Shown one piece after another: positions 33,601-39,650 of a DNA stretch of 64,000 nucleotides; position 1 is the first letter of the stretch; every line of letters begins with the position of its first letter. The notes under the pieces are model-generated. The model was given only the letters and a program-made list of their open reading frames with translations. It was not told where the DNA came from and did not search any database. This stretch comes from Nematopogon swammerdamellus (Eukaryota; Arthropoda; Insecta; Lepidoptera; Adelidae). Made by a program: the position numbers and the translations under genes. The stretch is from the NCBI GenBank assembly GCA_946902875.1, contig OX336343.1, positions 16,601,596 to 16,665,595 of the forward strand, given 5' to 3'.

Positions 33601-34515
33601 CGAAACTATAGCCCACAATAGAAATGTACTGGTAACTAAATACCGAAAGAAAACAACATTAAAACACTTAAAAATAAATGGTAGGGTAATACCCCACTGA
33701 CATTCTCGCTTGTTTCGCGAACTGAACGTTTTTATGTTCGAAATTCAAAATGTACTGACAGGACAGGTGCGTTGAATTAGTTAGGTGCTCGCAACAAACA
33801 TTTTGTATGCAACATTTAATAGAAAGAAACCTTCGTTTGTATGGCAGCCACCTTTTTTTTTAGTTTTCCTGGAAAAACTGATAACAGTATCTTTTTAGAC
33901 TAGTAATGGGGTTTCTATGTGGAAAATATAATAAAAATCGTTAGAGCATTTTTGAGAAAATCGACCTTATCGAAATCATTTTTATGACAGCTACCCTTAT
34001 TTTTTCGAATTAAAAAAAAACTAAAAAAAGGTACCCCTAGATAATCGTTTCAAACTACTAAATATGAATTTTAATAGAAATCGGTTGAGCGGTTGAGGCG
34101 CAACGTCGCTGGACACATTGCCATATACAAATTTTGTATGACAGCTACCCTTATTTTTTCGAATTTAAAAAAACTAAAAAAAGGTACCCCTAGATAATCG
34201 TTTCAAACTACTAAATACGAATTTTTAACAAAATCGGTTGAGCGGTTGAGGCGCAAGGTCGCTGGACGGACACACACACAAACATACACACCCTCACACA
34301 CACACACACACACATACATGTTTTTTGGGATCGTTGACAGATATAATATAGCCCAAATCAATCTAAATCTCAACTTCGAAATTTTGGACGATCACAATAC
34401 TTCCTTTCTCCTTACAGTCGCTCGAACGTAAAAAATTAAGTATGAAATAAAACTAAAACATTTCTTATTTTTTTCAGAGACGCTTCATCCAGTGGAAGGC
34501 GTCCGAACAGTGTGA
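12668..34515 (+). CDS. SLC26A11: Sodium-independent sulfate anion transporter (SLC26A11-like), 14 coding exons
   Basis: Solute-carrier family 26 proteins exchange or carry sulfate and other anions across the plasma or lysosomal membrane. Coding exons: 12668-12698, 17601-17759, 18705-18775, 19345-19540, 23292-23396, 24743-24861, 25938-26115, 26363-26527, 27022-27183, 27764-27904, 29515-29660, 31147-31326, 32167-32320, 34478-34515. All introns are GT-AG, phases agree throughout, and the sum is 1845 nt (614 aa plus stop). Visible family landmarks: PIVEWLPLY (about 46-54), the permease signature [18 protein letters not shown] (77-94), [12 protein letters not shown] (107-118), [15 protein letters not shown] (161-175), a polytopic hydrophobic core to about residue 480, then a cytoplasmic STAS domain (about 497-600). 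The family is my recognition from protein motifs. Exon 1 is the least certain part. The gene spans 22 kb because its introns are filled with repeats. Confidence 0.9.
13058..13420 (-). repeat. Family G repeat in intron 1
   Basis: A T-rich start then 'agcgcgacatg', 'gtctaacgacgcccatggac', 'cctattcacgcttctcttga' and 'gcgttccagagtttacc'. It is a longer version of the 8697-8900 copy. Confidence 0.6.
13960..14118 (+). repeat. Family D repeat, 3' half, with (GACA/GACG)n
   Basis: 'agatacagctctcggacag' is followed by about 70 nt of gaca/gacg units, then 'cgtaggcttagtaatagg' and 'ggatacggaaccctaaaaa'. It is the 3' half only. Confidence 0.75.
14121..15255. other. Intron 1 filler, no recognised element
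   Basis: AT-rich intronic sequence. A phrase at about 14520-14560 (tccctttttgggataggcaaa) has the feel of an old retroelement tail, but I cannot classify it. The reading frames here lack any protein-like character. Confidence 0.5.
15260..15682. mobile_element. MITE with gctgcgttctcacg inverted ends
   Basis: The left end (gctgcgttctcacggagcga) and the right end (tcgtgagaacgcggc) are inverted repeats about 16 nt long, separated by about 390 bp of non-coding DNA. Both ends sit next to tta/ata bases, but a clean target duplication is not evident. Confidence 0.55.
16340..16900. repeat. Inverted-repeat region with poly-G tract
   Basis: 'gggctttatactggggag' near 16380 and 'ctccccagtataaagtc' near 16857 are inverted copies. 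A hairpin (taaccagggttaattta / taaattaacccaggtta) sits at 16651-16688. A run of about 20 G lies at 16555-16576. It looks like a decayed foldback element inside intron 1. The glycine-rich frames over it are composition artefacts. Confidence 0.45.
17155..17250 (-). repeat. Retroelement tail fragment
   Basis: Contains 'actcgctagtcccgacctcg' and 'cggtgaagccatcgcaagc', the reverse complement of the segment at 25488-25570 in intron 6. The two fragments therefore belong to one dispersed family, present on both strands of the gene. Confidence 0.55.
17369..17550. mobile_element. hAT-type MITE, 182 bp, in intron 1
   Basis: Terminal inverted repeats CAGGGTTGCCAGGTG and CATCTGGCAACCCTG match well. The flanks (agtatgtc / attatgta) resemble each other at 6 of 8 positions, so the 8-bp duplication is degraded. 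The element ends 50 nt before the exon 2 acceptor. Confidence 0.75.
17601..17759 (+). CDS. SLC26A11: Transporter exon 2
   Basis: Acceptor tttgtcccag, donor gccg|gtgagt. It encodes a soluble N-terminus and the start of the permease domain, including [20 protein letters not shown], with the typical PI..WLP.Y motif that precedes the first membrane segment. Confidence 0.9.
17885..18055 (-). repeat. RTE-like LINE fragment in intron 2
   Basis: The phrases 'ccactgctggacataggcctctccc' (split by one base from the usual form), 'cggtctcccgctct' and 'gtccacctagccgaggggcg' are typical of the 3' coding end of RTE-type LINEs read on the minus strand. A related piece is at 41400-41640. No intact frame remains. 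Confidence 0.6.
18370..18536 (-). mobile_element. 5S-SINE (family B) 3' fragment in intron 2
   Basis: Reverse orientation: T-tract, 'gaaactgacacggttagc', 'tcggtcg'-like body phrases and 'tatttacatagcg'. The 5S-like head is missing, as expected for 5' truncation. Confidence 0.75.
18705..18775 (+). CDS. SLC26A11: Transporter exon 3
   Basis: Acceptor tttattcag, donor cacag|gtaag, phase 1 to 0. It encodes [20 protein letters not shown] then EPQ, the first half of the permease family signature. Confidence 0.95.
19140..19222 (-). repeat. Family D fragment in intron 3
   Basis: 'tggtacggaaccctctccac' and 'gttcgactcgcacttgactg' are the reverse of the family D 5' end. The remainder of the element is missing. 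Confidence 0.55.
19345..19540 (+). CDS. SLC26A11: Transporter exon 4
   Basis: Acceptor ctacttccag, donor g|gtaagt. It encodes [11 protein letters not shown], the invariant [12 protein letters not shown] loop, and two hydrophobic segments ending in the [10 protein letters not shown] helix. Confidence 0.95.
20243..20450 (+). mobile_element. CR1-like LINE, extreme 5'-truncated 3' end
   Basis: Encodes the same terminal residues as the LINE at 49376-51800 ([11 protein letters not shown], then [11 protein letters not shown], then APP). It shares the 3' UTR phrase 'gtgaaattggctgcgcct' and ends in ataaaaaaaaa. Only about 205 bp was inserted. Confidence 0.85.
20511..20857 (+). repeat. Family A repeat in intron 4
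   Basis: Starts gtgtggggccggtacttaat and follows the family A order to 'tgcttgatctgag', then runs into unrelated 'ccaaccaagtgggattag' sequence. It directly precedes the truncated LINE. Confidence 0.7.
20858..23225 (+). mobile_element. 5'-truncated jockey-like LINE in intron 4
   Basis: The retained part starts at about 20858 in a caa-repeat stretch and includes the RT frame and an AT-rich 3' UTR. It ends in a (ccata)n tail near 23190-23220, a 3' microsatellite of the sort left by target-primed insertion. The endonuclease half is missing. It is inserted in sense orientation relative to the host gene. Confidence 0.85.
20952..22685 (+). CDS. LINE reverse transcriptase, jockey-like, truncated and internally deleted
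   Basis: The frame is open from about 20884 to the stop at 22685; 577 residues follow the first ATG. RT landmarks: [72 protein letters not shown] and the catalytic FADD box ([10 protein letters not shown]). Compared with the copy at 58597-60630 it lacks about eight residues around the FLG motif after LSLNEVT, an in-frame deletion. With no endonuclease it should be inactive. Confidence 0.9.
   Translation: MRDVGIKNIELKTDDGRQIKDQTELSNFFNSYFCSIAQLVTGNLESCNQKSLDFLNEFIPRTEVCAQFPLVTFSETRKLIRNIKSKSSLDLWFLTPKILKSLSNEIIEPLTHTINNCIISGVFPDELKLAKVIPLYKKGCHSDVQNYRPISILPVFSKIFEKAIATRLIEFLNNNNILNNKQFGFQKGKSTNDAIESMLRDILISLDQSQNTYGLFCDLSNAFDCVQHDILLSKLEYYGVRGTELKIFKSYLDRRKQICEVNGVKSSESSIMMGVPQGSILGPLLFLVYVNDLSVCTASDCEIVMFADDTSLLFHNRQLNTLCIKFQKVVETLTVWFEVNNLLLNVKKTNVIHFALGSRIGRNTTDMSSVLSELSLNEVTLRMDAKLKWDEHINKVAKRLSSACFAVKKIREIGGVQAARSVYFAYFQCVMTYGLMFWGTAAEAKRIFILQKRAIRNLQGMSPRDSCRDVFRDIGIITFTGAYIFQNLVYARKNLDKTPTNSNLHNFDTRHREDIRCISHRLTKLSSSFICNSVKFYNKLPQEVRNLEIREFEGKVKSMLIQKSYYNLNEAYSDKFF
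23292..23396 (+). CDS. SLC26A11: Transporter exon 5
   Basis: Acceptor ctcttgcag. The donor consistent with phase is tctg|gttcgg, which is weak; a nearby gtatac at 23402 would break the frame with exon 6. It encodes [20 protein letters not shown] and [14 protein letters not shown], the conserved segment after the third membrane region. Confidence 0.9.
23481..23569 (-). mobile_element. 5S-SINE (family B) 3' fragment in intron 5
   Basis: T-tract then 'tatggaaactcacataattagc', 'catccgtgat' and 'cataacatcttggtgaact'. About 90 bp of the 3' end is preserved. Confidence 0.65.
23808..24122. mobile_element. Foldback MITE in intron 5
   Basis: The left arm around 23812-23865 and the right arm around 24066-24118 are inverted: 'tttttccacagcatgaaat' against 'atttgatgctctgtgggtttttc', and 'ctactagaggcgcc' against 'ggcgcctctagtag'. 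A (CA)n run lies at 23996-24010 between the arms. Confidence 0.6.
24377..24583. mobile_element. MITE with aaggtgtttccatact inverted ends
   Basis: Ends AAGGTGTTTCCATACTAGCTG and the reverse of AAGGTGTTTCCATACTAACTG extend about 37 nt, with a 130-bp centre. A TA-rich flank lies on both sides. It is in intron 5, non-coding. Confidence 0.7.
24743..24861 (+). CDS. SLC26A11: Transporter exon 6
   Basis: Acceptor tccttcacag, donor ctcaaa|gtaagt, phase 1 to 0. It encodes [20 protein letters not shown] then a short hydrophobic helix ([12 protein letters not shown]). Confidence 0.95.
25488..25935 (-). pseudogene. LINE C-terminal fragment abutting exon 7
   Basis: On the minus strand 25596-25880 encodes [20 protein letters not shown], a helix, then [19 protein letters not shown], a pattern known to me from the region downstream of RT in several animal LINEs. 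The adjoining 25488-25570 matches the fragment at 17155-17250. The frame's apparent ATG at 25940 lies in exon 7 and is chance. It is a degraded insertion inside intron 6. Confidence 0.6.
25938..26115 (+). CDS. SLC26A11: Transporter exon 7
   Basis: Acceptor gaaattttcag, donor aca|g-gtttgc, phase 0 to 1. It encodes [13 protein letters not shown], a basic linker, then the membrane helix [20 protein letters not shown] and [13 protein letters not shown]. Confidence 0.95.
26363..26527 (+). CDS. SLC26A11: Transporter exon 8
   Basis: Acceptor ttattctgcag, donor tttg|gtacgt. It encodes [16 protein letters not shown], then [20 protein letters not shown] and [11 protein letters not shown], a strongly conserved block in the SLC26 permease core. 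Confidence 0.95.
26630..26935 (+). mobile_element. Diverged 5S-SINE (family B) tail ending in a perfect hairpin
   Basis: 'ccatccagttcagtgtagcc' and 'gtcacgaccgaaga' identify an old body fragment at 26630-26760. A second tail-like piece at 26820-26880 runs into arms 26872-26899 and 26905-26932, exact 28-nt reverse complements around a 5-nt loop. Intron 8. Confidence 0.6.
27022..27183 (+). CDS. SLC26A11: Transporter exon 9
   Basis: Acceptor ttcttcacag, donor aaag|gtaaaa. It encodes [40 protein letters not shown] and [14 protein letters not shown], the most conserved block of the family (GxxN..GSF....P.TGSFSRTA.N..SG..T). Confidence 0.97.
27275..27600 (+). repeat. Family D repeat, full length, in intron 9
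   Basis: Starts accaagtgcgagtcgaactc, passes 'ggtagatggcgcgcataca', 'ggttcaagagatacgg' and a (GACA)n run at 27514-27552, and ends 'ggatacggaacc'. It serves as the reference + strand copy for this family. Confidence 0.85.
27601..27748 (+). repeat. Tandem duplicate of the family D 3' half
   Basis: About 145 bp repeats the element from 'ctattacggttcaagagata' to 'ggatacggaaccctaaaaa'. Each unit is followed by aatgagtatg: the first by aatgagtatgctgac, the second by aatgagtatgttggcag, which contains the exon 10 acceptor. Confidence 0.8.
27764..27904 (+). CDS. SLC26A11: Transporter exon 10
   Basis: Acceptor ttggcag lies only 15 nt from the family D repeat, so the usual pyrimidine tract is absent. 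Donor gga|gtaaga. It encodes [40 protein letters not shown] and QLWRKR, a membrane hairpin typical of the family. Confidence 0.95.
27938..28325 (-). mobile_element. tRNA-headed SINE (family C), full length, in intron 10
   Basis: Read on the minus strand, the head at 28325-28257 has box A-like tggccgagtggt and box B ggttcgaatcc, resembling a tRNA-Ser/Leu type. The body contains 'ctggactagaggagaacgc' (plus-strand view) and ends in an A-rich tail. Other copies: 28985-29205, 39690-39955, 41960-43010 (interrupted) and 52130-52500 (interrupted). Confidence 0.8.
28859..28903. repeat. Small hairpin in intron 10
   Basis: Arms agctcacctgca and tgcaggtgagct are exact inverted repeats of 12 nt around an 18-nt loop. 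A significance beyond chance or a decayed element is not shown. Confidence 0.5.
28985..29205 (+). mobile_element. tRNA-headed SINE (family C), 3' part
   Basis: Contains 'tactggatgtaagatggccgc', 'ctctagtccagtatagccag', 'ggtatggcacctaacttctc' and 'cccataccggatta', followed by an A-rich tail at about 29195. The tRNA-like head is missing. Confidence 0.75.
29255..29512 (+). repeat. Degenerate GAT/GAC microsatellite abutting exon 11
   Basis: About 250 nt rich in gatgatgatg, atgacgatg and related triplets extends to within a few bases of the exon 11 acceptor (ttatctctag). The long acidic and methionine-rich frames over it are low-complexity artefacts. Confidence 0.8.
29515..29660 (+). CDS. SLC26A11: Transporter exon 11
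   Basis: Acceptor tatctctag, donor acgaag|gtgtgt, phase 1 to 0. It encodes [40 protein letters not shown] and NLKLDVTK, the last membrane segments and the linker to the STAS domain. Confidence 0.95.
30046..30122. mobile_element. Inverted pair of tRNA-like 3' halves
   Basis: Left arm 'cgaccaggatccgagcctgg' and right arm 'gggttcgaatcctggtcgg' mirror each other around 'ctgacacgagccgccgc'. Each arm holds a box B-like core. It may be a foldback form of a family C-like SINE head. Confidence 0.5.
30493..30885 (-). repeat. Family D repeat in intron 11
   Basis: Reverse copy from 'tttttagggttccgtatccg' with a GTCT run at 30538-30562 to 'gagttcgacttgcacttggc'. It retains the order of all family D blocks. 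Confidence 0.8.
30894..31122. mobile_element. Foldback MITE directly upstream of exon 12
   Basis: Ends GTTAGAGTGTTTTCATTTT and the reverse of GTTAGAGTATTTTCATTTT extend through 'acgaaggcacgaggggta' and 'accgcgcggagctcagtag' as nearly complete arms of about 95 nt each. It ends 24 nt before the exon 12 acceptor. Confidence 0.75.
31147..31326 (+). CDS. SLC26A11: Transporter exon 12 (start of STAS domain)
   Basis: Acceptor ctctgttaccag, donor gcgaag|gtaggc, phase 0 to 0. It encodes [20 protein letters not shown] then [20 protein letters not shown], the first beta strands and helix of the STAS domain. Confidence 0.93.
31376..32060. repeat. Family E repeat interrupted by a 5S-SINE
   Basis: 31376-31662 carries family E phrases (gaggggtgttataag, gtggcatcgtagctcccaaac, tcgggatgattcttagc). 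A reverse-strand 5S-SINE at 31663-31962 follows, then 31965-32060 repeats the end of family E (gtaatcaaataattaag, gtggaccgatttgcatg). Part of E is therefore present on both sides of the SINE. Confidence 0.65.
31663..31962 (-). mobile_element. 5S-SINE (family B), 5'-truncated, in intron 12
   Basis: T-tract, 'atggaaactgacacggttgg', 'cggtggtactaacccggccg' and 'ccacggtcagcctccaacgg', ending at 'gagtggtcacccat', i.e. just inside the 5S-derived head. Confidence 0.8.
32167..32320 (+). CDS. SLC26A11: Transporter exon 13 (STAS domain)
   Basis: Acceptor gtgttctag, donor ccag|gtatgg. It encodes [40 protein letters not shown] and [12 protein letters not shown] family D repeat starts about 35 nt beyond the donor. 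Confidence 0.93.
32355..32768 (-). repeat. Family D repeat in intron 13
   Basis: Reverse copy with 'tttttagggttccgtatccg', a GTCT/GTCC run at 32408-32450, 'ccatctaccgaaaaggg' and 'agttcgactcgcacttggcc'. Almost complete. Confidence 0.8.
33122..33582. mobile_element. Composite MITE region in intron 13
   Basis: The outer ends (ggcgccgactacgtgggtgct and gagcacccacgagg...gtcggcggcc) are inverted. An inner imperfect foldback at about 33270-33404 pairs 'gccacatttacacatttgcac' with 'gcgaatgtgtaaatgcggc'. 'catatgtccagcagtggacg' plus an A tail near 33485-33540 is an RTE-type LINE 3' end. Confidence 0.55.
33983..34267 (+). repeat. Tandem duplication, two units of about 131 bp
   Basis: 33983-34114 and 34137-34267 are almost the same, from tatgacagctacccttattt to gcgcaa.gtcgctggac. 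A (CA)n microsatellite follows at 34268-34315. Confidence 0.8.
34478..34515 (+). CDS. SLC26A11: Transporter exon 14 (C-terminus)
   Basis: Acceptor ttttttcag after a strong pyrimidine tract. It encodes [12 protein letters not shown] and then TGA at 34513-34515. Phase 1 matches exon 13. Confidence 0.88.
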
Positions 34516-34669
34516 ATCCGTAGCATCAATTTTATTTAGAAAATTATTTTATTGATAGGTAGCATTCATTTTATAACCCTGTATAGGTAGATATTTTTTA
34601 CTTCCTTTTATGTAAAATGTTCCGTAATGTATCAGTTTTTACTTTTTTCTGAAACAAAAGCTCGATAAA

Positions 34670-34675
34670 AATAAA
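34670..34675 (+). terminator. Candidate polyadenylation signal of the transporter gene
   Basis: AATAAA about 155 nt after the stop codon, within an A-rich stretch. It is the first canonical hexamer downstream, though the A-rich context makes chance occurrence likely. Confidence 0.45.
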
Positions 34676-35516
34676 AATAATTCTCCATTTAGTTTCATCG
34701 CAGTCGGGTAAAAATACTCGTATATATAATGTTAACTTGCCAAATGTGAAAAATATGTATACTGATTAAGACCAAAGAGTATTATTGACGCATTCCTAGA
34801 CCCAGCAGTACAAAAATTGGTTTCTCCCGATTGATATATACATACATACATAGCGTCACGCCTGTTTCCCAGTGGGGTAGGCAGAGACTCCCGATTGATG
34901 TTTCTCTTAAACCACTGTGAGTTTGGAGGACTGAAGTGCAGAATCAATAAATTTATAATTGTAGGCGTAATATTTAATAAAAGAAATCATAAAAATAAAG
35001 AAATAATACTCCCCTTGACGGGAAGATTGTATTTTATATCCATTATTTAAAATTAAATGGCTTTAACATGATGAGCGGCACGGAAATATAGGATTTCCGA
35101 ATTTTCGAGAACGTGCTTAGCGATTTTTTTCAATGAAGGCAAATAGATCCTATTACGTTTTAGGCTGCTTGTTGGTAAGCAGTATGTATTGTAGAAAGCC
35201 ATATATTTTTTCTAACATCAAACTCACAGTGGTTTACGAGAAATATAAATCAGGAGAAACCCACCAAAATCGTAAAAAAGGAACCTAATAGTATCATTTC
35301 GTTGTCCGTCTGTCTGTCTGTCTGTCTTTTTGTGTGTCACAGCCCCTTAGGTAACTAAGGAACTTCTAAACGGCTAGTCCTATAAAATTAAAATGTATGA
35401 AAATAGGTTATTTTGTAACACGCAACATTCAGGTGATACATAGCCGAAAAGAAATTGTAGCTGTCAGGGTGGATATAAAGTGAAAATAAAAAAAATAATT
35501 AAAAATTATAAAAAAA
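34676..35516. other. Intergenic, fragments only
   Basis: 34840-34892 contains 'catacatacatagcgtcacg' and 'tttcccagtggggtaggcag', which looks like the end of a dispersed repeat. A GTCT run lies at 35305-35330 after 'aaaaaaggaacctaatagta', perhaps a decayed DNA element. No gene is seen. Confidence 0.5.
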
Positions 35517-35596
35517 ATATTAAGCATGTGGCATATCATTGAAAAGGGCTTACTTCAAAGTAAGCCCTTTTCAATGATATGCCACATGCTTAATAT
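35517..35596. repeat. Perfect 39-nt-arm palindrome with 2-nt loop
   Basis: 35517-35555 and 35558-35596 are exact reverse complements (arm core aagcatgtggcatatcattg), with 'ca' at the centre. The flanks are A-rich on the left and unrelated on the right. Confidence 0.9.
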
Positions 35597-36311
35597 GTCC
35601 TCAAGGACAGGAACCATGTTTTTTAAAATTTTCTTAGATTCAAGGAAATTTGATAAAAATATGCATAAAACCTATGTTCTCCCAACTTATCTCCGAAAGT
35701 GGTAAGCCTAAAATAAAAAATAAAAATATAACTAAACTTTTTACCAAAATTAAAGGAAAAGGTATATTATTATTACTTTTTGATATATGGCGCAAAAACC
35801 CTGAATCCTGTCGTAGAAAATTAGTTCGTTCTGTATAAGTAGGTATTTTCTTAATCTGTGATATAAGGAACATTTCCGACAGAAACTTTATTCTTTCTAG
35901 GGTTCTGTACCAAAATAGTAAAATGTATAGATCTCTGACACTAGCCGACGTCGTCGCAATGCCAATTTTGTCACGCGGTTCTATCTGTTCAATTGTTTCA
36001 CGCAGTTTGTTACATAAACTTGCAACTATATTTCGATTGATAAAATTTTCTCCAGTTTTCCGAGAATGTATTCTGATCTACGTAGATAGAACAATGATAA
36101 ATTATATTATGTAAATGTTTTATTAATAATGTAGGTATAAATACATAGGTAGTTTTTATGGGTAGTACCTACATATTATATTACTGAAAGCAAGTAAATA
36201 AACAAAATACAAATAAATAAGTTCTTGAATGATTGGGCGTCAGATTTTCTCATACGTATTACATTCCAACCACACCACAACGGCATAATACCTTTGGAAA
36301 TGCGTCATAGC

Positions 36312-36728
36312 TAGGTTTGCCAGATCTCATGTTAGCCTTCCCGGGACATATCTACTACCTGCATTCCGTCACAAATAAGGTGGAGAAATGTAAGAAATTT
36401 TTTTCTGTTACAATTTACGGCGATATCGGCGGCGTTTTTTTTTATCGCGAACTACTTTAGTAAGCAACACTACACTAAAATGAAAGTAGAATCTTCCTTT
36501 ACATTAATTTATTCATATTTCTTGTGAGTTGCTCATTTTAGTAATTTATCAGCATCTGGGTTTCTGTACGCCGGCTTCTTTGCGGGACGTCAAGTCGTAT
36601 GTACAAACATATTTTTCTTCTCGGGACAAATTGCACTCTCCGCGACAAAATGATCCTTCGCCCGGGACACGGGACATTGGACCCTAGCCCGGGACAATCC
36701 CGGAAATCCCGGGCACCTGGGAACCCTA
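36312..36728. mobile_element. hAT-type MITE, 417 bp
   Basis: Termini TAGGTTTGCCAGATC and the reverse of TAGGGTTCCCAGGTG. The 8-bp flanks gtcatagc / gttatagc differ by one base. Inside, 'cttcccgggacatatctacta' and 'cccgggcacctgg' match the larger element at 42248-42960 in inverse order. Confidence 0.85.
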
Positions 36729-36888
36729 GTTATAGCACGCACGTGCGACAATCCCGTGGCATGCCGCGCGCGCCGTCGCGCGACGTGGGGCCGACCGCAA
36801 GCCGGCGGCGACTGCCGCGCCGTTGTGGTGCGGTGTCATCGCGGTGTGGGAGCATTCCATTATCAAGTCCACACTGATGCGTTCAGTA

Positions 36889-37075
36889 CCCTCATCACGA
36901 GATTTAACCTACACCGCGTACTACGCTACGCCGTGTTCTCCGCATCATTTTGTATGGAGAAACGAAGTTCGCAAATCTATCACTAGAGGCGCTGCTCCGT
37001 TTCTCCATACAAAAGACGCGGAGAACACGGCGGCGTAGCGTAGTACGCGGTGTGGGTTAAATCTCGTGATAAGGG
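36889..37075. mobile_element. Foldback MITE (family F), second copy, 187 bp
   Basis: Same long arms as 9724-9908, and again flanked by TA. The loop segment (gaagttcgcaaatctatcac) is the reverse complement of that in the first copy. Confidence 0.8.
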
Positions 37076-37080
37076 TACAG

Positions 37081-37396
37081 TTTACTTTGGAATACATACC
37101 TGCATACCGTACGCTGTATTCCGACAATCGGGGTAAGGTTGCGATGCAAGTACTCTTGTAAATTACAGCACAACACTGACCATACTATTCGGACAAGATA
37201 ACTATCAAGCAGCAAGTAAGGCAAGAACCTGCTGCGTGACTCGCTGGAAGGACCGCCGCCGAGATGAGAGGTGGCTAGCCTGTCGCCCTTTAGCACGGGA
37301 TCTTGCGTTCATACCTTAGCCGCCTTTTACGACATGCAAGTTGAGAGATGCAGTGGGGCTATTCTGTTGAAGTATACCTACCGGCCCCACACGGTA
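37081..37396 (-). repeat. Family A repeat, near full length
   Basis: Reverse copy from 'tccgacaatcggggtaagg' through 'actatcaagcagcaagtaag' and 'agagatgcagtggggctatt' to 'ccggccccacac'. It directly follows the family F foldback. Confidence 0.75.
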
Positions 37397-37614
37397 CACT
37401 TTGGAAATAAGAATAATTCTAATAAGCGATGTTTCTAATAAAACCTGCTGTATTTTAGATAAAAAGCTTATAGTCGAAAATGTTTTAATAAAGTTGATTG
37501 AATAAAATTTTGCGTAATTTTTATTTTTTATCAACAACAATCCTATTACTGAGCTAATCTTGTATGTAACCTATAATGTAGAATTATTTTCTCCGAAACG
37601 CCTCTAAAGTTTTT

Positions 37615-37801
37615 TTGTTTTTTTTTTTATGTAAACTGAGTCTGACACGGTTGGCTACATCACCTACAACATCCGTGATGTTAGCCCATAACACCGGGGT
37701 GAACTTGGCGCCACGTCAGTGCTTGCTTCCCTTCGGTCGTGCCGGCTACAATGAACCACAGAAGTAATATATAGGGGCGGGACTGAACTGCACGGAAAAC
37801 A
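37615..37801 (-). mobile_element. 5S-SINE (family B) 3' fragment
   Basis: T-tract, 'tctgacacggttggctacat', 'ccataacaccggggtgaact' and 'ttcggtcgtgccggctac'. A foreign 30-40 nt phrase (ccacagaagtaatatatag) then interrupts 'actgaactgcacggaaaac'. Confidence 0.7.
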
Positions 37802-38040
37802 AACGATTAGGATGATATTTTCAATAAAGATAATGTAATTTTTTCCAAGTTTATCTACATAGGTGCACACGCCGAGCGAAGCTCGTTCGCCTATACACAA
37901 AGTAAACTTGGCGTAGACACAGAATACTTAACCCTTTCGGCGCCAGGACCGCCAGGACCCAGTCATGCGCCCAGGCCAAGGCTTTACAGAACTTCCACCC
38001 GTACTACTACTACAATAAACTACAAATTAAAACTGTTTAT

Positions 38041-38222
38041 ATGAAAGCACTTTTCTAAATCACATATGTGTGCGCCTGGCCTCACAGAATGACTATAGGC
38101 GCGCACAAATATGTGCGCCTGGCGCCACCTATTTATGAAAGCACTTTTTCCAAATCACATATGTGTGCGCCTGGCCTCACAAAATGACTATAGGCGCACA
38201 CAAATATGTGCGCCTGGCGCCG
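38041..38222 (+). repeat. Two-copy tandem repeat, 94-bp unit
   Basis: Units start atgaaagcacttttt at 38041 and 38135 and contain 'atatgtgtgcgcctggcctc' and 'atatgtgcgcctggcgcc'. Each unit has internal inverted symmetry around tgcgcctggc. Confidence 0.8.
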
Positions 38223-38639
38223 AAAGATACAATACGATACAATTTTGCGAGTCTAAGAATGTTTTCCCAACGACCCCCTCAAGGGGGCAGTCCAAGTAGC
38301 TCGATGGGAATCATATGGGAATAATCCACAGTGATGAGCTTCTAATAGACTAAATGAACAAGGGAGTTCGAAGCAATAGAGGGGTCCCACCGCGTGCGAA
38401 GAGTACATGGCTGCAAGTGACAATAGGTAGGTTACACGGAGTGAGGGTGATAATACCAAGGAACTGCTAATACATACGTGATCGCAATGGTAGCAGGGGG
38501 GATCTATACAATAGCCAGACTCGCGCGGTAGGTAGGTAATAGTAAATTTTATGAAATCTGACCGACGACCCTTTGGTTCACATTTTATGTAAAACTGTAG
38601 GTAGTTACTTCTCTTACCGCTGAACACATCCCCCTTGCT

Positions 38640-38923
38640 TCCCTTCATTTCATGTTGGATACACTGAACTGGACGGAAAACACGAAATATTTACATAGTC
38701 GTTTCGACCGACGTTTCACTCAGTGCGGTGGTATCAACCCGGGCAGGATAAACCCTACCACCTAGTAATGTAAGAAGGGAAGGGACATACAGTTTTACGT
38801 GGAATCCGAACCACGGTCAGCCTCCAACGGTCGAGCGGTAACCCATCCAAGTACTGACCGCGCTCAGGTGTGCTTAACAACAGTCGACCGACCGCACCAC
38901 TGAGCTACTGAGACTGACATGTG
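38640..38923 (-). mobile_element. 5S-SINE (family B) with head, lacking the 3' tail
   Basis: Reverse orientation from body 'tttcatgttggatacactga' to the head. The 5S promoter core is clear (cacccatcc-type 'acccatccaagtactgacc', 'gcgctcaggtgtgcttaac'), and the tRNA-like start 'cactgagctactgag' completes the 5' end. Confidence 0.8.
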
Positions 38924-39212
38924 CGTATGGAACCCTTAAAAAAGAATGTGCAGTAGTTTTAGTGAATCCGTCTGGCAATGGTAGTGATTCGGCGCCAACC
39001 GGAAGCGGGGCGGTCCAATAGTTTCTTCAAGGCGGACTAATGATACCGGACGGCGCTTGGAGGCCATTTCAAACGGAATTAGTGCCGTCTTTCTTGTGAA
39101 AGGAGCCGACTTCCGACGGAAGAACGCGAGACGGGAGTTCGAATGGAAAACGATAAAGCGATTCTGGAGGAAGTGCGGAACTTTTAGATATAGCAAATTA
39201 AGGTCAGGGGTG

Positions 39213-39650
39213 CAGAGGCGGACTTTCCATATAGGCCGACTAGGCCCGGGCCTAGGGCGGCCAGATATTAGGGGCGGCCAATCTGTACCTGCTGCTGGAA
39301 GCAGTGAGCGCAGGTACAGAATAGAAAGGGTGCCGGCCGGAGCAAGTGCGTGCGACGTGCGGGAGTGGTGAGCGCGGCGGAGGTGATGACGCACTATTTA
39401 CGCGGAAAAAATAATTTTGCTATAACTATAAGGTCAATATTGCCGTAAAACTTGTAAAAAATACTTTTACTATATGTAAAATAAGCCGAGAAATACCTAA
39501 TATATTTTTGGCAGGTTGAACCGAACGCAATACTGATTTTCATACAACTTCACATTTGTATCTATGCTGTAAACTTGAAAGGAAAAAGATTGAATTGGGG
39601 CGGCTGGTACTAAACGGCCTAGGGCGGCTAAGGCTGCTAGTCCACCTCTG
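39213..39650. mobile_element. hAT-type MITE, 438 bp, perfect 8-bp duplication
   Basis: Ends CAGAGGCGGACTTTC and the reverse of CAGAGGTGGACTAGC. Exact flanking duplication caggggtg at 39205-39212 and 39651-39658. Sub-terminal repeats of 'ggcctagggcggc' occur at both ends. No transposase frame. Confidence 0.9.

Noticed and set aside
38936..39394. 152-codon minus-strand frame and overlapping 104-codon plus-strand frame
   Set aside because: Both cross the left end of a hAT MITE at 39213, so neither can be a continuous ancestral gene. Residues show no recognised domain.
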